DNA of 64,000 nucleotides from NCBI RefSeq assembly GCF_016862935.1, contig NZ_BONX01000002.1:366917-430916 (forward strand). Reading direction: 5' to 3'. The DNA is from Plantactinospora mayteni (GTDB lineage Bacteria; Actinomycetota; Actinomycetes; Mycobacteriales; Micromonosporaceae). Numbering within the stretch: the stretch's first letter is position 1; every line of letters starts with the position of its first letter. The notes beneath the pieces are model-generated. The model did not search any database and was not told where the DNA came from. It saw nothing but the letters and a program-made list of their open reading frames with translations. The position numbers were made by a program, and so were the translations under genes. Shown here one piece after another: positions 16,542 through 24,229 of this stretch.

Positions 16542-17713
16542 CCGCCGGCCCCCGCGAGCACCAGCGACACGTTGTTGCCGCCGAAGGCGTACCCGTTGAC
16601 CATGATCCGGTCGAACCCGAGCGGGGTGGTCCGGCCCTGCGGCAGCCAGACCCGGCACTCCGGGTCCTGCTCGACGATCGGCACGTTCGGCGGCACGGTG
16701 CCGTGCCGCAGGATCAGCGCCGCCGCCACCGCCGCCACCGAGGCCGCCGCCCCGCCGGTGTGCCCGATCAGCGCCTTGAGGCTGTAGAGCGGCACCTCGG
16801 CGCCGAACACCTCGTTCAGGGCCCGGCTCTCCACCACGTCGTTGAGCTGGGTACCGGTGCCGTGCGGCAGGACGCAACCGATCCTGTCCCGGTCCGCGCC
16901 GGTGGAGTCCAGCGCGGCCCGCATCGCCCGGACGATCTGGGTACCCTCCGGCTCCGGTGCGGTCAGGTGGTGGGCGTCGCAGGTCCAGCCGGAGCCCTCC
17001 ACCAGGGCGTGCACGGTCGCACCCCGGGCCCGGGCGTGCTCCGCCGACTCGACCACCATGGCGCCGGCGGCCTCGCCGAACGAGGTACCCCGGCGGTGCA
17101 GGTCGAAGGGGCGGCACCGGACCGGGTCCACCGCGCCCATCCGGTTGAAGCAGGCCAGCATCACCCGGCTGTACGCGTCCGCCCCGACCGCCAGCACCAC
17201 GTCCGCCTCGCCGGACCGGATCAGGTCGGCCGCGGCGCCGAGCGCGAAGCCGCCAGCCGCGCAGGCGTTGCTGATCGTGGTGGTGACGCTCAGCGGCCCG
17301 AGCCGCTCGGCGACCTCCGAGGCGACGCCGAGCGCCGAGGTGAACCGGGCGACCGGCTTGCCGCCGTCCGACCGCCACTGCTCGTGCAGGCTCGCGTCGC
17401 CCATGCAGGTGCCCAGGGCCAGGCCGATCCGGGAGCCCGCCGTCGCCGGGCCGCCCAGCGGCAGGCCGGCGTCGGCGATGGCCTCGTCGACCGCGGTCAG
17501 CGCCAGCCGGGAGGTCTTGGCCAGCGCCTGCGACTCGGCCGGCAGGTCGGCGTCGGAGACGCCCTGCACCACCGGCACGTCCATGTTCGCGTACGGGTCC
17601 GGCACGGGACCCGGGTCGGTAACCGGTGCCGCCATCATCGCGTCCCAGAGGGCGCGCGTACCACTGCCGTGGCACGTGACGACACCGAGGCCGGTGATGG
17701 CGACGCCGGTCAT
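16538..17713 (-). CDS. Beta-ketoacyl-ACP synthase, complete triad (KS3)
   Basis: A 391-residue FabF-type ketosynthase. All three catalytic residues are present: C151 (SNACAAGG), H284 (HGTGT) and H318 (GHTGG). FGEAAGAMVVE and the C-terminal GYAFGGNNVSLVL are typical. It condenses malonyl-ACP with the growing chain. ATGA overlaps join it to the hotdog gene upstream and the Cys-less ketosynthase-like gene downstream, its presumed partner. Confidence 0.93.
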   Translation of the reverse strand: MTGVAITGLGVVTCHGSGTRALWDAMMAAPVTDPGPVPDPYANMDVPVVQGVSDADLPAESQALAKTSRLALTAVDEAIADAGLPLGGPATAGSRIGLALGTCMGDASLHEQWRSDGGKPVARFTSALGVASEVAERLGPLSVTTTISNACAAGGFALGAAADLIRSGEADVVLAVGADAYSRVMLACFNRMGAVDPVRCRPFDLHRRGTSFGEAAGAMVVESAEHARARGATVHALVEGSGWTCDAHHLTAPEPEGTQIVRAMRAALDSTGADRDRIGCVLPHGTGTQLNDVVESRALNEVFGAEVPLYSLKALIGHTGGAAASVAAVAAALILRHGTVPPNVPIVEQDPECRVWLPQGRTTPLGFDRIMVNGYAFGGNNVSLVLAGAGG

Positions 17714-18699
17714 CGACGCGTACTCGGAGCAGCCGGCGCACCTTCCAGCGCGCCGGCGAGACGGTCGTCGAAGTCCACCAGGCTCCAGTCGCGGCGGTTC
17801 TCGATCACCGCGTACCCGTGGGTGATCTTGCCGGTGGCGGTCGGCACCAGGATGCCGTCGCGGAGCACGTAGCAGTCCATCCGCGAGGTGTAGGTGAGCC
17901 GCTTGAAGACGTTCTCGACGGTGAAGACCGTGTAGAGGTCCTCCTCCATCCGCGCCTCGTCCAGGATGGTGATCCGGGAGTGCGGCACCACCGGGATCCA
18001 GTCCTGCTCGTCCAGCAGCCGCTTGATCGAGACGCCCCGGTCGGCCAGGAAGAGGTCGACGACCTCCTCCATCTGCCGCAGGTAGCCGGACATCTGCATC
18101 CGCTCGGTGAAGTGGCAGTAGAAGTACGGGATCCGCCACTTCCAGGCGTACGCGTTGCGTCCGGCGGTGAGCCCGGCCAGCACGTCGCCCTCGGGGGCGG
18201 GGCCGGCGGCGGCTGGCCGGGTCACCTTGACCGGCGCCTGGCCCAGCCGCGCCACCGTGTACGGGGCCAACTCGGCCGGCACCTGCTCGGCCGGGTGGCC
18301 GTGCGGGTCGAGCCGCAGTTCCACCCGGACCTTGGCGCTGACCGCCTTGATCGGCGGTGCGCCGTTGACCGAGATCTCCACCGCGAAGGCGAGCGCGTCC
18401 CCGGGCAGCGGCCGGACCTCGGCCGTCGCCACGTCGTCGATGTGGAAGGCGTGCGTGATCCGGCTGTCGATGTCGACGATGTCGACGCAGAGGCCGTGCC
18501 GCTCGTAGAGCTTTCCGGGGGCGAAGCCGCGCTGCCGCAGGTGGTCGAGGACGGCCTCCTCGACCAGGTAGTTGACGTGCTTGAAGCCGATCCAGGTGCA
18601 GATGTTGGACCCCTCGTACCGGGGCCGCAGCTCCACACGGGTCACGCCGTCCGCGGCTGGTTCGGAGACGGGACGGGGTGCCAGGGTCGTCGAGTTCAC
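17710..18699 (-). CDS. Double-hotdog thioesterase- or dehydratase-like protein
   Basis: This 329-residue protein appears to have two hotdog halves. The first (about 20-125) holds TWIGFKHVNYLVEEAVLDHL and AFHIDDVATAEV. The second (about 180-310) holds FTERMQMSGYLRQMEEVVDLFL and TVENVFKRLTYTSRMDCYVLRDGILV, which resemble the acyl-thioesterase (4HBT-like) helix and beta sheet. No HFPG motif is present, so FabZ-type dehydration is less likely. It could release or edit chains on the ACP. Its GTG start and its stop overlap both neighbours, so it belongs to the ketosynthase block. I do not recognise a characterised homologue with confidence. Confidence 0.6.
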   Translation of the reverse strand: MNSTTLAPRPVSEPAADGVTRVELRPRYEGSNICTWIGFKHVNYLVEEAVLDHLRQRGFAPGKLYERHGLCVDIVDIDSRITHAFHIDDVATAEVRPLPGDALAFAVEISVNGAPPIKAVSAKVRVELRLDPHGHPAEQVPAELAPYTVARLGQAPVKVTRPAAAGPAPEGDVLAGLTAGRNAYAWKWRIPYFYCHFTERMQMSGYLRQMEEVVDLFLADRGVSIKRLLDEQDWIPVVPHSRITILDEARMEEDLYTVFTVENVFKRLTYTSRMDCYVLRDGILVPTATGKITHGYAVIENRRDWSLVDFDDRLAGALEGAPAAPSTRR

Positions 18700-19610
18700 G
18701 TGCGCTCCAGGTGTGTGTCGAGGATCGGGTCCGGGATTGCGTCGGGGGGCGACAGCGGGTGGGCGAAGTCCGCCACCAGGGCGGCGAACCGGTCGGGGTG
18801 CTCGGCCATCGCGAAGTGGCCGCAGTCGGCGAGCAGGGCGTACCGGCCGGCGGGTGCGGCGTCGGCCAGCGCCCGACCGTCACCGGGTCGGGCGGCGAAG
18901 TCGCCGTCGCCGGAGATCACCAGCAGCGGCAGCGCCAGGTCGGCGACGGGCAGGAACGGGGTACGCAGGTACGCGTCGAAGAAGCGCATCCAGCCGTACG
19001 GGCCGATCCGCTCCCGGACCCGCTCGCCCATCGCGGCGCGTACCTCGGCGGGCAGCCCGGCCGGGGCGCTGACCCGGATGCCCTCTTCGAGGATCCGGTG
19101 GAAGTCGTTGAGGTAGAAGTCGATGGCCGCCCAGTCGAAGTCGTCGGCGGCCGGCCGGTAGAACGGCGAGACCAGCACCACCGCCCGGGGCAGCGTTACG
19201 CCGGCCGGGGTCGCCGGAGCCATCGCCGGCCGGACGCTCTCCGGCTCCGTCGCCGCGCCGGCCCGGCCGAGCAGCTCCAGCAGGGTGTTCGCGGCGAACG
19301 AGTGCGCCACCACCAGGTCGGCGCCGCCGTCGACCCCGGCCAGCGCCTGCGCCGCCCAGCCGGTGGCGTCGGCCTGGTGGCTCCAGCCGTTGTCGCCGAC
19401 GCTCGCCCAGGGCAGCTCGGCGTCCCACAGCTCCAGCCACTCCGGCGCCCGCGACTCGAAGCGGTCCCAGATGGCCCGGCTGCTGCCGAGGCCGTGCAGC
19501 AGCAGGGTACGCACCGGTCGCGCGCCGGCACCGGGTCGGCGGCATCGGACCGGTACCCCGGTCCGTCGCGTCCCGGCGCGGTCCGCCCTCGGCGGCGCGG
19601 AGGTGCTCAT
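18696..19610 (-). CDS. Alpha/beta-hydrolase, probable acyl thioesterase
   Basis: A 304-residue alpha/beta-hydrolase. LLLHGLGSS (about 36-44) is the oxyanion loop, and the nucleophile elbow VVAHSFAAN gives S104. SGDGDF supplies the acid residue near the C-terminus and CGHFAM the histidine. The elbow has Ala at the final small position, AHSFA instead of GHSxG, as in some type II thioesterases. It may release the finished chain as a free acid, which the FAAL could then re-adenylate, or clear stalled ACPs. ATG overlaps the upstream stop. The first 30 residues are Arg/Pro rich and may not be structured. Confidence 0.8.
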   Translation of the reverse strand: MSTSAPPRADRAGTRRTGVPVRCRRPGAGARPVRTLLLHGLGSSRAIWDRFESRAPEWLELWDAELPWASVGDNGWSHQADATGWAAQALAGVDGGADLVVAHSFAANTLLELLGRAGAATEPESVRPAMAPATPAGVTLPRAVVLVSPFYRPAADDFDWAAIDFYLNDFHRILEEGIRVSAPAGLPAEVRAAMGERVRERIGPYGWMRFFDAYLRTPFLPVADLALPLLVISGDGDFAARPGDGRALADAAPAGRYALLADCGHFAMAEHPDRFAALVADFAHPLSPPDAIPDPILDTHLERT

Positions 19611-20578
19611 CACCGGCCTCCGCCGACGGTGAGCAGCAGCGCCGCCGCCGCGTCCGAGCCGTCGCCGTCGGAGGTGGCGAGTACGGCACCCCGGTCGTGC
19701 CCGCTCAGCCAGGCAGTGCCGGCGACGCACTGGAGCACGCCGAGCGCCCCGGAGCAGTGCCCGTGATAGGTGGTCAGGTCGTGACTGGTCTGCTCGGTCA
19801 TCCCGTCCGGTCCACCCGCCCCGGCCCCGAACCACATGTCCACCGGTCGCGGATCGGTACGCCGGATCGCCGCCACCGCCGCCGGCTGGTCCGCCTTGCG
19901 GGCGTACGGGCCGAGTTCGGCGAGCGCCTCGACGCCCCGGTCCCGGACCGCGCTCGCCGACTCCAGCACCAGCGCGGCGGCACCGTCGAAGAGCCGCAGG
20001 TCGTCCTCGCCGTTGCTCCGACCGCCGCTGACCAGGTGCCGGACCGGCGCGTTCGCCGGCTCGACCCCGACCACCAGCACCCGGTCCACCCGGCCGGCCA
20101 GCAGCAGCAGCCGGCCCCAGTTGACCGCGTCCAGCCCGGAGGTCGACCCGTTGCACATGGTCAGGTTGGCGCCGCGCAGCCGGAACCAGATCGCCAGCCA
20201 GGACGCGATCACGTTGCTGGCGGTGGCCGGCAGGGCCATCGGGCTCAGCCCGACGTACGTCTCCTCGGCGATGGTCGACACCGTGTCGCAGATCGTGTCG
20301 ACGTTGCCGTAGTTGGAGCTGACCACCACGCCGACGGTCTCGCCCGGCACGGTCAGGCCCGGGTCGCCGAGCAGCCCGGCGTCGGCCAGCGCGTCCCGGC
20401 CGGCGCAGAGCGCGAGCCGGGTGGCCCGGTCCTTGTAGCGCAGCCCCTTGCCGGTGAGCCGGCGGGCCGGGTCGTCCCCGTCGGCGCCGGCCGGGGTACG
20501 CCGGAGCAGGTCGTCGGGGCCGGCGATCCCGGAGACCGCCACACCCACCCCGCTGACCACCACGTCGACCGGAGCCAT
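19610..20578 (-). CDS. Ketosynthase-like protein with Ser at the Cys position (type a)
   Basis: This 322-residue thiolase-fold protein starts with VVVSGVGVAVSGIAG. Its elbow reads GANLTMCNGSTSGLDAV: Ser145 occupies the nucleophile position, while a cysteine (C142) lies three residues earlier. It keeps a GHCSGALG loop like the second histidine motif but has no HGTGT loop. Directly downstream of, and ATGA-coupled to, the complete ketosynthase at 20578-21720, it is the probable chain-length-factor partner of that enzyme. Confidence 0.8.
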   Translation of the reverse strand: MAPVDVVVSGVGVAVSGIAGPDDLLRRTPAGADGDDPARRLTGKGLRYKDRATRLALCAGRDALADAGLLGDPGLTVPGETVGVVVSSNYGNVDTICDTVSTIAEETYVGLSPMALPATASNVIASWLAIWFRLRGANLTMCNGSTSGLDAVNWGRLLLLAGRVDRVLVVGVEPANAPVRHLVSGGRSNGEDDLRLFDGAAALVLESASAVRDRGVEALAELGPYARKADQPAAVAAIRRTDPRPVDMWFGAGAGGPDGMTEQTSHDLTTYHGHCSGALGVLQCVAGTAWLSGHDRGAVLATSDGDGSDAAAALLLTVGGGR

Positions 20579-21720
20579 CAGGACACCTTCTCCACGATCG
20601 CGACGGCGTTCAGCCCGCCGAAGCCGAACGAGTCCACCTGGGCGACCCGCAGGGTGGCCAGCTCGGCGTGCTCGCGTACCAGTCGGAAGCCGTCGACCTC
20701 GTCGATCGGGTTCTCCAGGTTGAGGATCGGCGGCACCACCCCGGAGCGCAGCGCCTCGACCGCCACCACCAGGCTGTGCAGCCCGGAGGCGCCGGCGGTG
20801 TGCCCGGTCATCGACTTGATCGCGGTCATGTACGGCGAGGGCGCCACCCCGGAGAAGACCTCCCGGACGGCCTGCGCCTCGGCCTCGTCGTTGAGCGCGG
20901 TACCGGTGCCGTGCAGCATCAGCAGGTCGACGTCGGCCGGCTCCACCCCGGCGCGGCGGTGCGCCTCCCGGGTGACCAGCGCGATGCTCTTGGCGTCCGG
21001 CGCCGACGGGTGGTAGGCGTCGCAGTTCATCGCCACCCCTCGGACCCGGGCGTGCCGGTGCCCGGGGCCGGGTCCGTCCGCCTCCCGGCGCAGCACCACG
21101 GCGACCGCACCCTCGCCCTGGAGCATGCCCCGGCGGTCCCGGTCGAACGGCCGCACCTGCTCGGGCGCCTCCGGATAGCAGCGGTCCAGCAGCCCGTAGG
21201 TGCTCTCGGTGATGGTGTCGACCCCGGCCACCACCACCGTGTCGGCGGCGCCGATCTCGAGCAGGTCCATGCCGAGCCCGAGGGTGTAGAGCGAGGCCGA
21301 GCAGGCGTTCGCCACGGTGTGCGTGTCGGTGGCGCCGAACCGCTTCCGCAGCGCGGTGCCGAAGTGCAGGTCGCGTACGTCGAACGGGACGCCGTCGCGC
21401 CAGCTCAGCTCGACCGAGCGCAGCTCGCGCAGGGTGGTGCCGATCAGCACCGGGGTGTCGCCGAGGTCCTCGTCGAGGCCGGCGTCGGCGAGCGCGGCGG
21501 CGACCGCCTGCTCCAGCCACCGGCTGGCCCGCAGGGTCTCGTCACAGCCGGGCGCCGGCCGGTCGTCGATCTCGTACGCGTGCTGCGCCCGGTACCGGCT
21601 GCGGTCGAAGCCGCGCAGTTCGGCCAGCCCGCTGTAGCCGGCGCAGAGCGAGTCGAAGAACTCGACGGTGTTGCCGCCGATGCTGGCGACCGCACCCATC
21701 CCCACCACCAGCGCGGTCAC
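20578..21720 (-). CDS. Beta-ketoacyl-ACP synthase, complete triad (KS2)
   Basis: A 380-residue ketosynthase with C140 (VANACSAS), H270 (HGTGT) and H307 (GHTAGA). It is less FabF-like than its neighbours, with Ser after the cysteine and a shortened N-terminus. The GTG start overlaps the stop of KS1 (GTGA), so a longer upstream reading of the frame is unlikely to be used. It should form a heterodimer with the following Ser-type ketosynthase-like protein. Confidence 0.92.
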   Translation of the reverse strand: MTALVVGMGAVASIGGNTVEFFDSLCAGYSGLAELRGFDRSRYRAQHAYEIDDRPAPGCDETLRASRWLEQAVAAALADAGLDEDLGDTPVLIGTTLRELRSVELSWRDGVPFDVRDLHFGTALRKRFGATDTHTVANACSASLYTLGLGMDLLEIGAADTVVVAGVDTITESTYGLLDRCYPEAPEQVRPFDRDRRGMLQGEGAVAVVLRREADGPGPGHRHARVRGVAMNCDAYHPSAPDAKSIALVTREAHRRAGVEPADVDLLMLHGTGTALNDEAEAQAVREVFSGVAPSPYMTAIKSMTGHTAGASGLHSLVVAVEALRSGVVPPILNLENPIDEVDGFRLVREHAELATLRVAQVDSFGFGGLNAVAIVEKVS

Positions 21721-22967
21721 GACGCCACCTCGTCGTACCTGCCGAGGATCAGCACCGCGTTGTTGCCACCGAAGGCGAGCGCGTTGTTCTGCACCACCCG
21801 CAGGTCGGCTTCCTGCGCCACGTTCGGCACGCAGTCGAGCCCGCACTCGGGGTCGGTCTCGACGTGGTTGATGGTCGGCGGGATGAACTTGTGGGTGATG
21901 GCCAGCGCACAGGCCGCCGAGGCGAGGGCGCTCGCCGCCCCCATGGTGTGCCCGATCATCCCCTTGATCGAGACCGTCCGCGGCGGGCGCTGCCCGAAGA
22001 CCTGCCGGATGGCGCCGGCCTCGGTCACGTCGTTCGCCTTGGTCCCGGTGCCGTGCGCGGAGATGAAGTCGATGTCGCCCGGCTTCACCCCGGCGTTGCG
22101 GTGGGCCAGCTCGATGCAGCGGGCGATGCTGTTCCGGTCCGGCGCGACGGGGTGGTACGCGTCGCAGTTGAGCCCGTAGCCGAGCACCTCCGCGTAGATC
22201 CGGGCGCCCCGGGCCCGCGCCGAGTCCAGGCTCTCCATCAGCAGGATGCCGGCGCCCTCACCGGTGAGGATGCCCTTGCGGTTGAGGTCGAACGGCTGGC
22301 ACGCCTCCGGGGCGATGGTGCCGAGCCGGTAGAAGCCGGTGAAGGTCTTCCGGCACAGCGCGTCGGCGCCGCCGCAGAGCGCCACCTCCACGTCGCCGCT
22401 GCGGATCGCGTCGAAGCCGTACCCGACCGCGTAGTTGCCGGCCGCGCAGGCGGTCGGGATCGTCACCGCCTCGACGTCGGTCAGCCCGAGTTCGGCCACG
22501 ATGCTCGACGAGAGCCGGCCGGCGGGGACCCGACGCGTCACGACCGGGTCGAAGTGCTCCGCTCCCCGGTCGACCTGCACCCCGACCAGTTGGTCGAGGT
22601 CGTGGGACTCGCCGTCCGTGGTCCCCACCGACACCAGCGCGCGGCGGGACCGCAGCGCCTCGACGGACATGCCCGCGTCCGCGACCGCCATCCCGGCGGC
22701 GGCGGCCGAGAGCTGGCTCGCCCGGCCGAGCTGCGCCGGGTCGACGTGGTGCAGCCAGCGGGCCGGGTCGAAGTCGGTGATCTCGCACCCGTTGGCGTGC
22801 GCGAACCCGGTCGTGTCGAACGCGGTGATCGGCTTGACCCCGCTCCGACCGGCCCGCAGTCCGGCGAGAAACTTCTCGACCCCGATCCCGATGCTGGTCA
22901 CCACGCCGAGCCCGGTGACGACCACCCGGCGGGGCGATCGAGCATCGCCTGGCAGAACGCTCATCAT
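21717..22967 (-). CDS. Beta-ketoacyl-ACP synthase II, FabF-like (KS1)
   Basis: A 416-residue ketosynthase, the most FabF-like of the set: RRVVVTGLGVVTSIG opening, C174 (PTACAAGN), H305 (HGTGT), H340 (GHTMGA) and the final NNALAFGGNNAVLIL. It is the first enzyme gene after the leading ACP, 55 bases downstream of it, with GAGG before a double ATG. It has no Cys-less partner of its own alongside, so it may work as a homodimer, for example in starter or early elongation steps, or pair with the distant type c protein. Confidence 0.94.
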   Translation of the reverse strand: MMSVLPGDARSPRRVVVTGLGVVTSIGIGVEKFLAGLRAGRSGVKPITAFDTTGFAHANGCEITDFDPARWLHHVDPAQLGRASQLSAAAAGMAVADAGMSVEALRSRRALVSVGTTDGESHDLDQLVGVQVDRGAEHFDPVVTRRVPAGRLSSSIVAELGLTDVEAVTIPTACAAGNYAVGYGFDAIRSGDVEVALCGGADALCRKTFTGFYRLGTIAPEACQPFDLNRKGILTGEGAGILLMESLDSARARGARIYAEVLGYGLNCDAYHPVAPDRNSIARCIELAHRNAGVKPGDIDFISAHGTGTKANDVTEAGAIRQVFGQRPPRTVSIKGMIGHTMGAASALASAACALAITHKFIPPTINHVETDPECGLDCVPNVAQEADLRVVQNNALAFGGNNAVLILGRYDEVAS

Positions 22968-23022
22968 CGCGCCTCACTCACCTGTAGTCCTCCGACCCGA
23001 CTCCGCCGTCCGCGCGACGCGC

Positions 23023-23289
23023 TCAGGCGTTCGACGCCTCGCCGACGACGGCGTAAACGCCCTGGAGATTCACCATTCGGCTCAGTTCCGCCTGGTCGAT
23101 GGTGACGTGCAGATTCCGCTCGAGCGCGGCGAGAATTTCGATCGCCAGCAGCGAGTCCGCACCGTGGTCCTCTTTGAAGAGACTGGTCTCGGTAACCTCG
23201 TCGGCGTCGATTTCCAGAATCTCGCAGACGATCTCCTTGACCTGCTCGCGGTCGATGTCGGTGCTGGTGCTCGGGGTCGTGCTGGTCAT
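23023..23289 (-). CDS. Acyl carrier protein, first gene of the main operon
   Basis: An 88-residue ACP whose phosphopantetheine serine lies in DHGADSLLAIEIL. GGAGG lies just before the ATG. As the first gene of the 18-gene unit it is probably the main extension ACP. Its recognition helix differs clearly from the other two ACPs (GADSLLAIEI against EVDSLMALEI and GLDSVYAMTL), consistent with separate partner enzymes. Confidence 0.93.
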   Translation of the reverse strand: MTSTTPSTSTDIDREQVKEIVCEILEIDADEVTETSLFKEDHGADSLLAIEILAALERNLHVTIDQAELSRMVNLQGVYAVVGEASNA

Positions 23290-23433
23290 GTCGCCTCCAG
23301 AAACGGATCGGAAGAGTCAATACCTCGATGGCTACCCCTGGCATGCGCCTCGTCGCCCGATACCGTTTGCCGGTCGGCCGACCTCGCGGCACCATCGGAT
23401 CGCGGTACGGTCCCGAGTCTGTGAGCCGCGACT

Positions 23434-23448
23434 ATATTTCTCCTATAT
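23434..23448 (-). promoter_or_regulatory. Shared motif upstream of the main operon (candidate operator or promoter)
   Basis: ATATT-TCTC-CTATAT lies in the 246-base divergent region between the leading ACP gene and the phosphatase-like gene, 145 bases from the ACP start. It is one of very few AT-rich spots and matches the FAAL-unit motif at 7025-7039 at 11 fixed positions. On the minus strand TATAGT at 23431-23436 would be a fair -10 hexamer, but no good -35 sits at standard spacing. Confidence 0.5.
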
Positions 23449-23535
23449 GGCGACGGGCGGTCCGCCATATCCGGTCCGACCGCCGGATTTCCGACTAGCG
23501 CGATCCGGGAGCCACCCGGATGACAGGGTGGGGGC

Positions 23536-24141
23536 ATGGCGGTCGACATCGTCTACGAGACGCCCGCGATGACCACCGACAACGAGGCCGGACTGGCCAC
23601 CGGGTGGCAGCCCGGCCAGCTCTCCGAGTACGGCCGGCGCGGCGCCCGGGAGCTGGGTGAGCGGCGCTGCGGCGACGGGCTGCACATCGTCTTCTGCTCC
23701 GACCTGGCCCGGGCGGTGGAGACCGTCGAGATCGCGTTCGGGCTCCGACAACTCCCGGTGCACCGCGACAGCCGGCTGCGCGAGTGCGACTACGGCGACC
23801 TGACCGGCCGTCCGGTGGCCGAGCTGGCCCCGCTGCGCGCCCGGCACCTGGACGAGCCCTTTCCGGGCGGGCAGAGCTACCGGCAGGTGGTGGAGCAGAC
23901 CCGGAACTTCCTCCGGGACCTGGCCGCCGCCTGGGACGGTTCCCGGGTGCTGATCGTGGCGCACGAGGCGAACCGGTGGGCCCTCGACCACCTGCTGCAC
24001 GGGGCTCCGCTCGCCGACCTGGTCGCCGCGCCGTTCGAGTGGCGCCCGGGGTGGACCTACCAGCTTCCGTCCAGGTGGGGCACCGACGGACCCCCACCGG
24101 CCCGGCTGCAACCCGGGCAGCCCGCCCCGGAGCACGGGTAG
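23536..24141 (+). CDS. Histidine-phosphatase-superfamily protein with altered catalytic loop
   Basis: This 201-residue protein has a phosphoglycerate-mutase-like fold: CSDLARAVETVEIAF, RLRECDYGDLTGRP and VAHEANRWALDHLL correspond to the SPLxRAxQT, LxExxxG and second-His segments. The first strand reads VDIVYETPAMTTDNEAG. At the place of the RHG nucleophile histidine there is proline (ETPAM), while related actinomycete proteins, as I recall them, read YETH there. If so it may be inactive or non-phosphatase. It is divergent from the PKS operon and shares its 246-base upstream region; a role in the pathway is not shown. Confidence 0.75.
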   Translation: MAVDIVYETPAMTTDNEAGLATGWQPGQLSEYGRRGARELGERRCGDGLHIVFCSDLARAVETVEIAFGLRQLPVHRDSRLRECDYGDLTGRPVAELAPLRARHLDEPFPGGQSYRQVVEQTRNFLRDLAAAWDGSRVLIVAHEANRWALDHLLHGAPLADLVAAPFEWRPGWTYQLPSRWGTDGPPPARLQPGQPAPEHG

Positions 24142-24229
24142 CCGGTGCCGGGACGGGCGGTGAAGCGCGGCGCAACGTCGGTAACTCGCGGGCGGTCACC
24201 GTCGGGGCCTGCCTATTCTTGGCGACGAC

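Noticed and set aside
1220..23289. Housekeeping fatty-acid synthesis operon
   Set aside because: Cys-less KS partners, FAAL, paired dehydrogenases and an isomerase are not part of primary fatty-acid synthesis, and actinomycete fab operons have a different order (fabD-fabH-acpP-fabF).
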